This document shows positions 51,767-62,667 of a DNA stretch of 64,000 bases, piece after piece (positions within the stretch are counted from its first letter, which is position 1; each line of letters starts with the position of its first letter). Position numbers and translations under genes: made by a program. A model generated the notes under the pieces. That model was given only the letters and a program-made list of their open reading frames with translations. It did no database searches and was not told where the DNA came from. The DNA comes from Gammaproteobacteria bacterium. Its GTDB lineage: Bacteria > Pseudomonadota > Gammaproteobacteria > Pseudomonadales > Pseudohongiellaceae. The stretch covers positions 62,001 to 126,000 of the forward strand of contig JAJFKE010000011.1 of NCBI GenBank assembly GCA_021773355.1. The letters are read 5' to 3'.

Positions 51767-51849
51767 TTGTGGGTTGTGGGTTGTGGGTTGTGGGTTGTGG
51801 GTTGTGGGTTGTGGGTTGTGGGTTGTGGGTTGTGGGTTGTGGGTTGTGG
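51767..51849. repeat. Heptanucleotide tandem repeat (TTGTGGG), 11 perfect units plus a partial
   Basis: Direct reading; uninterrupted 7-bp periodicity. Confidence 0.99.
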
Positions 51850-52144
51850 CCGGATTCTAGTCTGTACGCGTTAAAAGTAAAACCGGTGAACTCCCACTCC
51901 CATCGCCTATTACCTGCACCCACCACAGCCGCATTATACAAGGTAAATTGTTACAGAGAATCTTGACGCAGTTCACAGAATCCACCCTGACCCGCAGGAA
52001 CCTACTTGTGTAGGACAAATCAGCGGGTAAAGTAAGACATCGGCAGGCTTTTTGGTACAATACTTGATGCTCCTAAGCGCCGTCAGCTCAAGTCTGAAGC
52101 AGCTTAGATTTCAAAATAACCGTTATTGCCAAAACGGAAAAAAA

Positions 52145-53503
52145 ATGAAAAAGCAGCATCTCTGCCTCACACCTATTGCCTTTGTTTTTATTTTATTAAC
52201 AAGTCAGAACCCAGTGTTCGCGGCAGAGGACGAATCACCGAGTCCCGAGATGGATAATTTTATTTCAAATCAGCAGTATGAAGAGGCATATGAACTTGGG
52301 AAAGAGTTCCTGGATGACTGGGAGGGTGATCCGCAATTCGACTTTCTATATGGCCTAGCGGCTTTGGAATTTGGAGAGACCAACGAATCGGTTTTCGCTT
52401 TAGAACGAGTGGCAGCCACATCTACCGATGCGGTTTTGCGCTCTAGAGCAAGACTAGAACTCGCGCGGGCCTATTTCGTAACCAACAACCTGACCGCGTC
52501 GGAAAATTTATTCAATGCAGTCCTAACCACCAATCCTCCGCCAAATGTGCAACAAAATGTCCAAGCGTTTCTGCAGCTAATCGAAACACGTCGAAACTCA
52601 CAGACGCCAACTATTAATTGGACCATATCTTCCGTCATAGGATCTGATAGTAATGCCAATAGCGCGACATCCAACGGGCTGATAGACACACCTTTAATCG
52701 GACAAATTGAGTTGGATCCGGCTGGGCAGGAAACCGAAGATAATTTTTCAAATACCACCATGGCGATGGCCTATAAATATCCATTTACCAGAGATAGATC
52801 GCTAAACTTTACGCTGAATCTCAGTCATCTCAATAATTTCGACACGGATCAGTTTGACCTCGATAATGCACGTGGTGAGCTTTCCTATAACTGGGGTAAC
52901 GAAGTCCATCGTTTCAGACACGGAGTTTCAAGTGGCAAGGTGAATTTAGATCAAAACGGCTTCCAAAAATCCTTAGCCCTAAATTCTTCCTGGCAAAGAG
53001 CTGGTGCTAACGGGTGGTATCAATCATTGTCTGCCTCTTACACGCAAGTCCGCTATGACACGAACAATGATGGCGATTTGAACGACTTAAGAGATGTTGA
53101 CCAGCTTCTTTTTACTGGTGGCATTACGAAAATAGCCGGTCCACTTACGCACACGCTAAGTGTGTATCGCGCCGATGAGTCTCCGGAAGCTTCCGGCGCC
53201 GGGGACCACAACGGGCGAGAATTTACCGGTTTGGCTTATAGTCTGTTGTACTCAATGAACTCGCAACATACGCCTTTCTTAAGAGCCTCATATCAAGAGG
53301 TAGATCATGACTCTGAGCACCCTGTTTTCTTCAACACTAAACGCAGTGGCGAAACTACTTCTTTAACTCTGGGCTGGTTCTGGTCAATCGCCAGAAATTT
53401 GATGGTAACTGGAGAAGCTGCGTACACAGATAACAACAGTAATATCACTCTGTTTGATTATTCAAGATTTAAATATCAGGCAGGCCTTAGATACCAATTT
53501 TGA
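52145..53503 (+). CDS. TPR plus outer-membrane beta-barrel protein, Slam/DUF560-like
   Basis: Signal peptide MKKQHLCLTPIAFVFILLTSQNPVFAAEDE; TPR-like RLELARAYFVTNNLTASENLFNAVLTTNPPPNVQQNVQAFLQLIETR; SVIGSDSNANSATS; C-terminal barrel ending FKYQAGLRYQF. Track ORF starts at 52052. Confidence 0.72.
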   Translation: MKKQHLCLTPIAFVFILLTSQNPVFAAEDESPSPEMDNFISNQQYEEAYELGKEFLDDWEGDPQFDFLYGLAALEFGETNESVFALERVAATSTDAVLRSRARLELARAYFVTNNLTASENLFNAVLTTNPPPNVQQNVQAFLQLIETRRNSQTPTINWTISSVIGSDSNANSATSNGLIDTPLIGQIELDPAGQETEDNFSNTTMAMAYKYPFTRDRSLNFTLNLSHLNNFDTDQFDLDNARGELSYNWGNEVHRFRHGVSSGKVNLDQNGFQKSLALNSSWQRAGANGWYQSLSASYTQVRYDTNNDGDLNDLRDVDQLLFTGGITKIAGPLTHTLSVYRADESPEASGAGDHNGREFTGLAYSLLYSMNSQHTPFLRASYQEVDHDSEHPVFFNTKRSGETTSLTLGWFWSIARNLMVTGEAAYTDNNSNITLFDYSRFKYQAGLRYQF

Positions 53504-53541
53504 CAAATTTTTATTAATCGATATTCAACTGAGCGACGAAT

Positions 53542-56500
53542 ATGAAAAATAAAACCCTAAATTTTTTTGAGAAGCTGTGCTTTAACTTTTTATTGCTGTG
53601 CATAAGCGTGTATTCACCAGCAAACTTCGCAGCCGAGCAAGAATTAGCCGGACGTGTGGTTGCCGTTAATGGCCAAGTTACGGCTGTTGACAGCACGGGA
53701 AGTTCGAGAGAACTAAGCCGTCGCTCACAAATTTTTATCGGAGAAACTATTGTTACTCAGCCTGCGTCTTTCGCTCAGATTCGCATGACTGACACCGCAA
53801 TTATCTCTCTTAAAGAATCCACACAATTCGAAATTATCGCTTATACCTATGAACAAGATCCCGAAACCGATGTATCAACGATGCGTCTAATAGAAGGTGG
53901 CTTTAGAACCATTACAGGTAATATAGGCACGCAGAACAGAGATGCATACACGGTAGAGACAGAATTCGCGACCATCGGTATTCGTGGTACCGACCACGAA
54001 GGAGTAATCACTGGTGGCATTCTTTATACGGGTGTCTACGATGGTGGTACCACTGTGGGTAATGACGGCGGTTCCCTGGACTTAGGTTTAGGTGCTGACT
54101 ACGACTTTGGTCGTGCGCTGGACAACACAACTCCTCCAGAAGGATTGATATTGCAACCCTCGGAGCTGGGTAATATTCCGGTTCTTGCGGTTGCCGATCT
54201 CGGAGAGGAAGAGGAAGAGGAAGACGACGGTGGTGCTGGTGGTGGAGACGACGATGGTGCTGGCGGTGGAGACGACGATGGTGCTGGCGGTGGAGAAGAC
54301 GATGGTGCTGGCGGTGGAGACGACGATGGTGCTGGCGGTGGAGACGACGATGGTGCTGGCGGTGGTGCTGGCGGTGGAGACGACGGTGGTGCTGGCGGTG
54401 GAGACGACGGTGGTGCTGGCGGCGGAAACGACGATGGCGGTACTGGAGTTGGTCAGAGCGCTCCCGTGCTTGACCTCGAGGACTTGGCAGCCACATTGGG
54501 AATTGACACAACAACGAACGCTTCCGGGCAGCAAACTGACGCGATTCAGGTAAACCCAAACGAGACAAGTGGGGATGGCACTCTAGACTGCACACTAAAT
54601 ACAAACAACCCAGTGTGCCGACCTGAGCCAGATGCAGAGCCAGAGCCTGAACCTGAACCCGAGCCTGAACCCGAGCCCGAGCCTGAGCCTGAACCTGAGC
54701 CTGAACCTGAACCCGAGCCTGAACCCGAACCCGAGCCAGAACCCGAGCCAGAACCCGAGCCAGAGCCAGAGCCAGAACCTGAGCCAGAGCCAGAACCCGA
54801 GCCCGTAGTTGTTCCTGAACCCGAGCCAGATAGATTTGGTTTAGATAGTTCTGAAATCAATTCGCTAAATAGGCTCGGTGTTGCTGCACTAGGCAATAGG
54901 AAATTCATTGGTGGCGTCTCTAATGGAGCTGACGCTATCAATCCTATTCTTCTCTCAACTAACAAAAATTCTCCGACCACTCTGTTTCTGTCTAGCCCAG
55001 CAGAAGTTTTAAGACTCGCTGGATTTACACCCACATCTACAGAGTCTGGTGTTGGTGAGTTCAATTTATCCTGGGGTCTATGGGAAGCGACTGACAGCGA
55101 TCGAGTTGCTGTTGCAAAGTACGCAAACAGTAGTGACACAAGTCCAGTATCCACCGGGTTTGGTGCCGGAAGTACTGTTTCGGACCCACATGGCATAATA
55201 CTTGTCACTGCTTTACCCACAAATATAAGCAGCCTGATTGGGCAAAAGCATTTCACCGCCGACAAAACCAATTCTGATTATCTATTCGCTTTAAGGGGTT
55301 TCGGTAGCGATACAGTTACCTCATTCGGCGCTGGTTTTTATGTCGACCTGGGCATCGGTTACATTTCTGATGCCTTCGTCAACATTTGCATTGGCGCGGG
55401 TACCTGCGATTCCAGTAATTTTGGCACAAACTACTGGCCGGTTCAGGGTGGTCTTGGTTCCCTGGTCCTACCAGGTTTCCAGAACCTGATTTTCGATCAA
55501 TCAGGTTTTAGCGTTCCAACAGGAGCCAACGATTTCTTAATTACCACTGCAAATGCTACCGGCTTCTTCTTAGGCAGCGCCGCTTCAGGCTTCGTGCTTA
55601 CTTTCGAGTCCAGTGGTTTCTTCTGGGATGACGACACTAATATCAATACAAGACACGCAGAAATTATTGGTGACTCCAGTATCGAACCGCTACGCTCTAT
55701 TGGTGGCTCAATTCTTTTTTCTGATCCCGCAGACACTAACTACGTCATCAGTGCCGATGAGCGCTCAACCTTGGCCAGAATCGGCTTTGCAATCAGCTCC
55801 GACTCTGTCGTTACATCTGGCGGGTTTATTTTTGGTGGAGCCACACAAGGCCTTGATGATGGAGACACAGACCTTGATGCTGAGGACAATTTAAGTTCCT
55901 TTATCACCTCTACAACCTCGACGTTAAACGATGGCCTAAGCCGCGGGAATTTTTCCGCCTTACGCCAAGGTGACTCAATGCTGGCGAGTTTCTACGACGG
56001 AAATGGTCTCCCATTTAGCTGGGGACTCTGGCAATCAGATTCATCATACCCGGCAGCATTCTATCCCAACGCCTACGAAGACAATTCTGCCAGTGATAGC
56101 ACTGTAGTGAATGACGATATAGTAGTTGCCAATTTCTTACCCAAGGCCAGGCAAAATTTAAGAGGGTCTCGACAATTTGAAGTAGAAGAGTTTCTTGTAA
56201 ACGCTGTAGCCGGCAGTGTGGTTACGGGCTCCTTCGATTTTGATTTTGAAAACGCCATGATCGATGATTTCGAATTGGAAGTGTGCGTGGGTGCAAGCGG
56301 CTGTACAAGCCCTACCGACCACTGGATCACCAATTTGATAGACGACATATCAGTAGCCAGCGATGGCATATTCTTCGCCAATAGTGTGCAAGGATCCTTA
56401 AACAGTGTACTCAACTCTTTTACAGCGGAAATAAATGGCGGTTTCATTTCCGGCACCAGTAATAATAGCTCTGTTGGCTTTGTGGAAGGCCTGGTTGCCG

Positions 56501-59500
56501 GCTTTCGTTTTGTTGAAAACACGCCCGGTACAAAATCAGTAAATGGTGCCGCTCTATTCACCACTACTACCGAACTGGGTGCCGCAGAATCCGCTGCCGC
56601 CACCCAAATTGGTTTCGGCATCCTTCCAGGCGACCCAGATTTTCAGGGCGGTTATAGGGGACTGTATGGCTCAGCTACCTATATCGATAGCAAGTATCCG
56701 GTAGTTATTGAAAACGTAAGTGATACCCCTAATTCACTAGTTGATACCAGTGATTCAGGCGACAATTATCACTTGCTTCGCGGTCGAAACGCCGACCTGC
56801 GCCAAGAGACTGATTGGCTGGATGTGGATGGACACGATGGACTAAATTGGGGTCTTTGGCTGTCCGTCGGTGAAAGTGGAAATACAGTTGAGAACCCCTT
56901 GTTTCTTCGAGACGCGGGCCAGGGTAGCGACGGCATCACCGAAAACTTAACATTCGATAATGCCTGGTTTTCCGTGGGCGGCGCTACCAACATAAGCTAC
57001 TTTACCGCACTTACCGGTCACAAGAGGTTCGAAGCAAGTCATACAAACAATCGATTTGAAATGGTATCCAATAACGGATGGACGCATTTTGAATTTACTG
57101 CAGATTTTGAAGTTAAGCTAGATGCTGGCTTTTTAAGTGGCGGCCTTGAAATATTTGTCTGCGATACTGATTGTACCGGGAGCAACTTTAAGCAGAAGTG
57201 GGATGCCACTATTGGATTAGTTGATTTCGCAAGCATTAGCACTCGGGGCTTTAGGGCAGATCTTAGCGGTACTCTTACCCAAGATCCCAATGGCTCACCC
57301 TCTACCCCTAGCTTCGATGGTATTTTCCAAGGATATTTCGTGGGAACTGACGGTGAAGCGATTTCCGCCGGATTCACCATTGGCGGCGAAGGCGCAGGCA
57401 CTAATGATTTCGTTTCTGGACTGATCCTGTTTGATGAGCTGGAGAACTTAAGCCAGGCCGACCTGGATGAAGTAACCGGCAATGACGCTTTCGGTTTCGC
57501 CATTAGCAAGAGTGTGTTCTTCGATTCAAGGTTTGCCGATGACCTGATCTGGGGTTGGAGCACAGCCGATGGAGATGAAACAGATGCCTTGTTCGTAACC
57601 AACGATATATCAGGTAAGTCTACTTTATTAAACGGTGCTGGAAATCTTGATCCAGCCGTAGGCGAAGGTGGCTTCGATGTTGCAATCGAGTACCTTGCAT
57701 CAAACAGCGAGAATAGCTCATTCGAATCCGATGTGAATGGTTTTGGCCTTCTTTGGGGTATATGGGACGGCGACAGTGATCAACAGAAGGTATTCGATGA
57801 AGCAAGCCTAATTAATGATGAGGACAACATCAATATAAGTGGCCTGCATCTTCTGGTCTCCGCCCCGCCCTCCTACACTTCGTCCGGAGGTTTATTAACA
57901 GGCTCGGCAACTTTCGACCTGGTTGCGGATTTCATCGGTGGACACGATGACGACGGCTCCTTTCAAGCTATCGATTTGGTGACTGGCGGCTTCGATCTGA
58001 ATTTTGGCACAGGCGCCCTCACCTTAAACTCCTTGGAAGTCTGCTATGGCGGTGAAGTAGGCTCTAGCTGCGCCGGTGCTGACTTTAACTGGGTGGTTGA
58101 TACGGGAGAAGGCGGGCCAGATTTCAGCTCAACCTCTATCGCCGGCAAGGGCATACTGGAATCCACCCCCGTGAGCGGATTCATAAATACGAGCGGTGAG
58201 GCTGGTTCGTTTACCGGATTAATCAACGGCTTTGTGACTGAAAAGGATAATGGGAAAAAAGGCTTCGTGCTGGGCTTCGATTTCGACGCCGGAGGCTCCG
58301 AGGTGACAGGAAGTCTGATTGGTGCTGCCCTCTTTACTGAGACACCAGTGTCCTTAACGGAGTCTTTTAATCAGGCAGATTTCAACGCAGTTGGGTTCTC
58401 GTTATTCCTGGATTCAGCAAGCAATCCACAGGCGATCTATGGCAATGCAATCTACAATGACAGCTATCCTCGCCAGGATTTAATAAGTTTTGCAGGGAGT
58501 GGGTCATTCAGCGGGTTTTTCGACGATGATCCGTCTTACTTCGTGCGCCCATACACTGGCTCAATTTCTACTGGACCGGAACACCCTGTTGGCGCAGCGG
58601 AATACGATGTCCACTGGGCGATCTATGACACGGACGGCAGCGGAAAACACCAATTCCATTCCGATTTTGAAGACGATTCTCTGTTCGATTCCATTAGTGA
58701 TGAACTGGTGACAGTAGCAGTTCTTCCACTGGACATTGCCAAGCTTACAGGATCAACCCGCACCTTCATTGGCGGATCAGGAAGCAATCTGGATGGATCG
58801 ATCATAGGCATTTCTAACGGGTCCTTCTCCAGCGGGGTGCATAGTTTTACAGGCTTCTTCGACACTACGCTCGATATGAACACCGGTGGCGCATTAAGCA
58901 ACGGCTATCTTGAAATCGCTTTCCAGGATGACAGCGTCAAACTGCAGGAATGGAAGGTTAACTTCACAGGCAATGCAAAGGTATTCGGCAACACGTCTAT
59001 GCCTGGTGAAAACTATACCTACCTGGACACTTTTACCATCGACTCCAGTAACAGCTCCATTAGCTATGATGGCTCCCCGATTGGCACTCCCACTGGCGAG
59101 CTCGTTGGTATCTTCTCATCTGAAAACACGACCACCGGGCCGAATGGATTTACTGGTGGATTTAACTTAAGAGACGTTTCGAACGCTTCAATCAATGCCC
59201 GAGGCGCCTTCCTGTTACAGGAAAACAGCTTCTTGAGTGCTGAAAATATCCAGTCTTTTAACTCAACAGGCATGTTCTTTACCGGTTCATCGCTATCTGG
59301 TTCGAATAATTCGCTGGCAGCCCGGTTTGGTGGAGTGGCTATTCCTTCCAGCAGCGGTCAGCCGGTATTTGCTGCAACCGCGTTTAGCACCTCAACTTTT
59401 GGAGACGATTACGATGTAGGGACTCAATCCATCATTGTTGCAGATGACGCCAATACCAGTAATTTCGAGACAGTTAATCTTCCGGGCGGCAGCACAAGTA

Positions 59501-60666
59501 TTCAGTGGGGTAGCTGGCTCGGCAGTAGCTCGACGTTCAGGCAGAAAAACGCATCTACCACGAATATAGTGTTTGACCAGAATGCATACTGGTTCCTGGC
59601 AGAGCCATCCAAAGCAAGCTTACCTACAACTGGAAAATTTACTTATAACAACGTTATAGATTTCCAGGGTGAAGCGAACCAGGATGCGGGCATCCTTTAT
59701 AAAGAAGGATCAATTAGCTCAATTGACATTTTTACTTTTGATCTGGATTTCGGTTCTGGAGCAATCACTGACGGCCATCTGGTAGCCAATGCGACGATTG
59801 CTGCTACCGGCAATATCGGTGCTCTAGACATCAAATGGGATGCTTACTTCAGCGGGACAGCAACAGGCGCTTTCCTGCAAGCAACTATTGACGCAATGGA
59901 CTCCACTAATACATTCAGCAGCAGTCTCAGCGATGTTACCGGCACGCCAACAGATTTAAATGGTGCAATCGGTGGAGATATCGATGGTTATCTCGTGGGA
60001 ACTTCGGCCATTGATGGAATTGTTTTAGGTTTTAACCTGGAAAACACCACTGCAGATGGAGGTGCTCAGGTCCTGGTCGGAACTGTTGCGCTTGACGACG
60101 ATGAATTAATCCCATTCTCACTGCCAGAATCTACAGTCGAGGAACACAACATCGACTGGGGTACATGGAATAATCCATTGGAAGACAACTGGGTAATTGT
60201 TTCACCCGCGGATGATGGTTTAACAGAGCTACAAACCAGTAACCATATAGCTATGCTTAACGCGACACCAGTAGCTAACCTTACTGGATCTGGAAGCTAT
60301 GGCAGCAGCGCCGCTTCTTCATATATCGGCAGTGGTAGCGCAGGTGACGTAACGCAGGTGGTTGCAGGCCTTGATGTCGACTTCAATACTGGTGTGATTT
60401 CAAACGGCAGTCTTCAAGTCGAGGTCGCGGGATCACAAGCCTGGGAAATCGACTTTGCAGGTTCCATCAATAACGGACTGGTCGATATTAATTCCATTGC
60501 TGGAACACTCTCTGATCCTGGTGGAATAATCAGCAACTCTATCGAAGCAAACCTCGGCGGCGTGTTCACCGGTACTGGTGCCGAGGCATTCGTAGGTGGC
60601 TTTGATTTGATCGATGAGCTCAATCAGTTTAATCAAGTCGACGGCCTTTATACGATAGAACGATGA
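53542..60666 (+). CDS. Giant FecR-domain protein with Gly/Asp and Pro-Glu repeats and about seven barrel-like repeat modules
   Basis: 2374 aa; signal peptide; FecR-like [17 protein letters not shown]...[38 protein letters not shown]; seven WGxW-type modules. Confidence 0.85.
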   Translation: MKNKTLNFFEKLCFNFLLLCISVYSPANFAAEQELAGRVVAVNGQVTAVDSTGSSRELSRRSQIFIGETIVTQPASFAQIRMTDTAIISLKESTQFEIIAYTYEQDPETDVSTMRLIEGGFRTITGNIGTQNRDAYTVETEFATIGIRGTDHEGVITGGILYTGVYDGGTTVGNDGGSLDLGLGADYDFGRALDNTTPPEGLILQPSELGNIPVLAVADLGEEEEEEDDGGAGGGDDDGAGGGDDDGAGGGEDDGAGGGDDDGAGGGDDDGAGGGAGGGDDGGAGGGDDGGAGGGNDDGGTGVGQSAPVLDLEDLAATLGIDTTTNASGQQTDAIQVNPNETSGDGTLDCTLNTNNPVCRPEPDAEPEPEPEPEPEPEPEPEPEPEPEPEPEPEPEPEPEPEPEPEPEPEPEPEPEPEPEPVVVPEPEPDRFGLDSSEINSLNRLGVAALGNRKFIGGVSNGADAINPILLSTNKNSPTTLFLSSPAEVLRLAGFTPTSTESGVGEFNLSWGLWEATDSDRVAVAKYANSSDTSPVSTGFGAGSTVSDPHGIILVTALPTNISSLIGQKHFTADKTNSDYLFALRGFGSDTVTSFGAGFYVDLGIGYISDAFVNICIGAGTCDSSNFGTNYWPVQGGLGSLVLPGFQNLIFDQSGFSVPTGANDFLITTANATGFFLGSAASGFVLTFESSGFFWDDDTNINTRHAEIIGDSSIEPLRSIGGSILFSDPADTNYVISADERSTLARIGFAISSDSVVTSGGFIFGGATQGLDDGDTDLDAEDNLSSFITSTTSTLNDGLSRGNFSALRQGDSMLASFYDGNGLPFSWGLWQSDSSYPAAFYPNAYEDNSASDSTVVNDDIVVANFLPKARQNLRGSRQFEVEEFLVNAVAGSVVTGSFDFDFENAMIDDFELEVCVGASGCTSPTDHWITNLIDDISVASDGIFFANSVQGSLNSVLNSFTAEINGGFISGTSNNSSVGFVEGLVAGFRFVENTPGTKSVNGAALFTTTTELGAAESAAATQIGFGILPGDPDFQGGYRGLYGSATYIDSKYPVVIENVSDTPNSLVDTSDSGDNYHLLRGRNADLRQETDWLDVDGHDGLNWGLWLSVGESGNTVENPLFLRDAGQGSDGITENLTFDNAWFSVGGATNISYFTALTGHKRFEASHTNNRFEMVSNNGWTHFEFTADFEVKLDAGFLSGGLEIFVCDTDCTGSNFKQKWDATIGLVDFASISTRGFRADLSGTLTQDPNGSPSTPSFDGIFQGYFVGTDGEAISAGFTIGGEGAGTNDFVSGLILFDELENLSQADLDEVTGNDAFGFAISKSVFFDSRFADDLIWGWSTADGDETDALFVTNDISGKSTLLNGAGNLDPAVGEGGFDVAIEYLASNSENSSFESDVNGFGLLWGIWDGDSDQQKVFDEASLINDEDNINISGLHLLVSAPPSYTSSGGLLTGSATFDLVADFIGGHDDDGSFQAIDLVTGGFDLNFGTGALTLNSLEVCYGGEVGSSCAGADFNWVVDTGEGGPDFSSTSIAGKGILESTPVSGFINTSGEAGSFTGLINGFVTEKDNGKKGFVLGFDFDAGGSEVTGSLIGAALFTETPVSLTESFNQADFNAVGFSLFLDSASNPQAIYGNAIYNDSYPRQDLISFAGSGSFSGFFDDDPSYFVRPYTGSISTGPEHPVGAAEYDVHWAIYDTDGSGKHQFHSDFEDDSLFDSISDELVTVAVLPLDIAKLTGSTRTFIGGSGSNLDGSIIGISNGSFSSGVHSFTGFFDTTLDMNTGGALSNGYLEIAFQDDSVKLQEWKVNFTGNAKVFGNTSMPGENYTYLDTFTIDSSNSSISYDGSPIGTPTGELVGIFSSENTTTGPNGFTGGFNLRDVSNASINARGAFLLQENSFLSAENIQSFNSTGMFFTGSSLSGSNNSLAARFGGVAIPSSSGQPVFAATAFSTSTFGDDYDVGTQSIIVADDANTSNFETVNLPGGSTSIQWGSWLGSSSTFRQKNASTTNIVFDQNAYWFLAEPSKASLPTTGKFTYNNVIDFQGEANQDAGILYKEGSISSIDIFTFDLDFGSGAITDGHLVANATIAATGNIGALDIKWDAYFSGTATGAFLQATIDAMDSTNTFSSSLSDVTGTPTDLNGAIGGDIDGYLVGTSAIDGIVLGFNLENTTADGGAQVLVGTVALDDDELIPFSLPESTVEEHNIDWGTWNNPLEDNWVIVSPADDGLTELQTSNHIAMLNATPVANLTGSGSYGSSAASSYIGSGSAGDVTQVVAGLDVDFNTGVISNGSLQVEVAGSQAWEIDFAGSINNGLVDINSIAGTLSDPGGIISNSIEANLGGVFTGTGAEAFVGGFDLIDELNQFNQVDGLYTIER
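54222..54447 (+). repeat. In-frame 24-bp tandem repeat encoding GAGGGDDD-type octapeptides
   Basis: ggtggagacgacgatggtgctggc units repeated. Confidence 0.95.
54622..54828 (+). repeat. In-frame 6-bp repeat encoding an extended (Pro-Glu)n tract
   Basis: gagcc(t/a/c)gaacc(t/c) repeats; translation PEPEPEPE... Confidence 0.97.
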
Positions 60667-60707
60667 TTGAATAGCCGCACTGTATGAGTAACAAGCTAGC
60701 AGGATAG

Positions 60708-60741
60708 AAAAGGGAGACGAGACGCTTTGTCTCTTTTTTAT
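60708..60741 (+). terminator. Candidate Rho-independent terminator after the giant gene
   Basis: GGAGACGAGACGCTTTGTCTCTTTTTTATC. Confidence 0.65.
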
Positions 60742-60825
60742 CTCGCATGGAAATGTCCATTGAAACTCCGCAAAGATTTAGAACATAGGAATTTAAATGT
60801 TTCCTGTTACTTACAATGCCTATGC

Positions 60826-61224
60826 TCACTCCTCTTTGTTTTCAAATGCGAGTGAGGCCGAATTAATACAATAACGCAAACCAGACTCGGGAGGGCCGTC
60901 GGGAAATACATGACCGAGGTGTGAATCGCATTTATTGCAGACCACTTCTGTTCGTATCATGCCGTGAGAAAGATCATCGTTTTCATTAACTACCTCTGGA
61001 CTGGCAGGTGCATAAAAGCTAGGCCAACCAGAACCGGAATCGTATTTGGTTTCTGAGGAAAACAGTGGCTCACCACAGACCGCACAGTTGTACACACCTT
61101 TGTCTTTTAAATCCCAATATTTACCCGTGAAAGCAGCTTCGGTGCCCCCTTCCCTGGTTACTCGATAAGTTTCACTATCGAGCTCCTGCTTCCATTGCTC
61201 ATTACTTTTCTCTGACTTACTCAC
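60826..61224 (-). CDS. msrB: Peptide-methionine (R)-S-oxide reductase
   Basis: 132 aa; [29 protein letters not shown]...[19 protein letters not shown]...RYCINSASL. Confidence 0.97.
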   Translation of the reverse strand: MSKSEKSNEQWKQELDSETYRVTREGGTEAAFTGKYWDLKDKGVYNCAVCGEPLFSSETKYDSGSGWPSFYAPASPEVVNENDDLSHGMIRTEVVCNKCDSHLGHVFPDGPPESGLRYCINSASLAFENKEE

Positions 61225-61441
61225 TGTCTGATGCTCCTAGTTCTGGAAGTAGCTTGTTTCCATACTCGAAATTGGTCTTCTCAGTTCTTTGCTGTAGAAT
61301 CCGGTTTTCTGCGCCAAGCTGCCTGCTTGGAACTTCATCTTATGCAGCATAGCCCCCTAGCAGGACCAGATAAAGTGGTTATTCTATTCATGAAACTGCC
61401 GACAATTGATTAGACAATATATTTACTCAGAGTATTCCTAA

Positions 61442-62653
61442 ATGAAGAAGGTTCTCCAATCAGACAAGCTTGGAAACGTGTGTTACGACATACGAGGCCC
61501 AGTTTTGGAAGAGGCAAAAAGACTAGAAGAAGAAGGCCATCAAATATTGAAACTGAATATCGGCAACCCTGCCCCCTTCGGCTTTAATGCCCCGGACGAA
61601 ATTCTGTACGATGTCATTCACAACTTATCAGCTGCGCAGGGTTATAGCGATTCCAAAGGCCTGTTCTCTGCCCGAAAAGCCATTATGCAGGAATGTCAGA
61701 GGCTAGATATTGCAAACGTCGAAATGGATGACATCTACCTGGGTAATGGTGTCAGCGAACTGATCACAATGGCAATGCAGGCCTTGTTAAACAATGGCGA
61801 CGAAGTACTTATCCCTGCCCCCGACTACCCGCTTTGGACTGCTGCCGTCAGTCTTAGTGGGGGTGTAGCTGTACATTATCTTTGCGATGAGCAGGCTGAC
61901 TGGTTTCCAGATATTGCGGATATGGAATCCAAGATAACTAGTAACACCCGCGCAATTGTAATTGTTAATCCGAATAATCCAACCGGTGCCGTTTATAGCA
62001 AAGAAATCTTATTACAAATACTACATCTGTGCCGAAAGCATGACCTGATTCTTTTTGCCGATGAAATATACAGCAAAATTATTTACGATGACGCCGTCCA
62101 TGTTCCCGTTGCATCGCTGTGTGAGGACGTATTCATAGTGAGTTTCAACGGCCTCTCTAAATCCTACCGTCTGGCAGGATTTCGTTCCGGGTGGATGATT
62201 CTCAGCGGCCCCAAAGAAAGAGCCAGCAGCTATATTGAAGGCTTGGAAATACTTACCAATATGCGCCTGTGCGCCAACGTTCCCGCACAGTTTGCAGTAC
62301 AGACTGCACTAGGTGGTTATCAGAGCATTAAGGAACTCATTTTACCGGGAGGACGTTTAAAGCAGCAAAGAGACACTGCCTGGGATTTGCTCACACAAAT
62401 ACCCGGCGTCAGCTGTGTAAAACCCAGCGGCGCGATTTATATGTTCCCACGCCTGGACCCGGCGGTTTACAAGATAAAAGATGATGTCGCACTAATATTG
62501 GATATTTTGCATCAGGAACAGATACTCCTTGTGCAAGGCAGCGCCTTCAACATCGATGATACGCAGCACCTACGCCTGGTATTTCTGCCTAGAGAAGATG
62601 AGCTTATTCCCGCTATGGCGAAAATATCCAAGGTACTTGAACAATATCGATAA
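61442..62653 (+). CDS. alaA: Pyridoxal phosphate-dependent aminotransferase (AlaA-like)
   Basis: 403 aa; LKLNIGNPAPFGFNAPDEI, NPNNPTGAVYSKE, SFNGLSKSYRLAGFRSGW. Confidence 0.9.
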   Translation: MKKVLQSDKLGNVCYDIRGPVLEEAKRLEEEGHQILKLNIGNPAPFGFNAPDEILYDVIHNLSAAQGYSDSKGLFSARKAIMQECQRLDIANVEMDDIYLGNGVSELITMAMQALLNNGDEVLIPAPDYPLWTAAVSLSGGVAVHYLCDEQADWFPDIADMESKITSNTRAIVIVNPNNPTGAVYSKEILLQILHLCRKHDLILFADEIYSKIIYDDAVHVPVASLCEDVFIVSFNGLSKSYRLAGFRSGWMILSGPKERASSYIEGLEILTNMRLCANVPAQFAVQTALGGYQSIKELILPGGRLKQQRDTAWDLLTQIPGVSCVKPSGAIYMFPRLDPAVYKIKDDVALILDILHQEQILLVQGSAFNIDDTQHLRLVFLPREDELIPAMAKISKVLEQYR

Positions 62654-62667
62654 TAATGGGTTTTTAG

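Noticed and set aside
51769-51966. 65-aa ORF MGCGLWVVGCGLWVVG...
   Set aside because: Pure translation of the 7-bp microsatellite followed by unrelated sequence
54008-55271. Long minus-strand ORFs (198, 148 and 241 aa) opposite the giant gene
   Set aside because: Shadow ORFs caused by the 24-bp and 6-bp in-frame repeats, giving low-complexity [15 protein letters not shown] and GSGSGS translations
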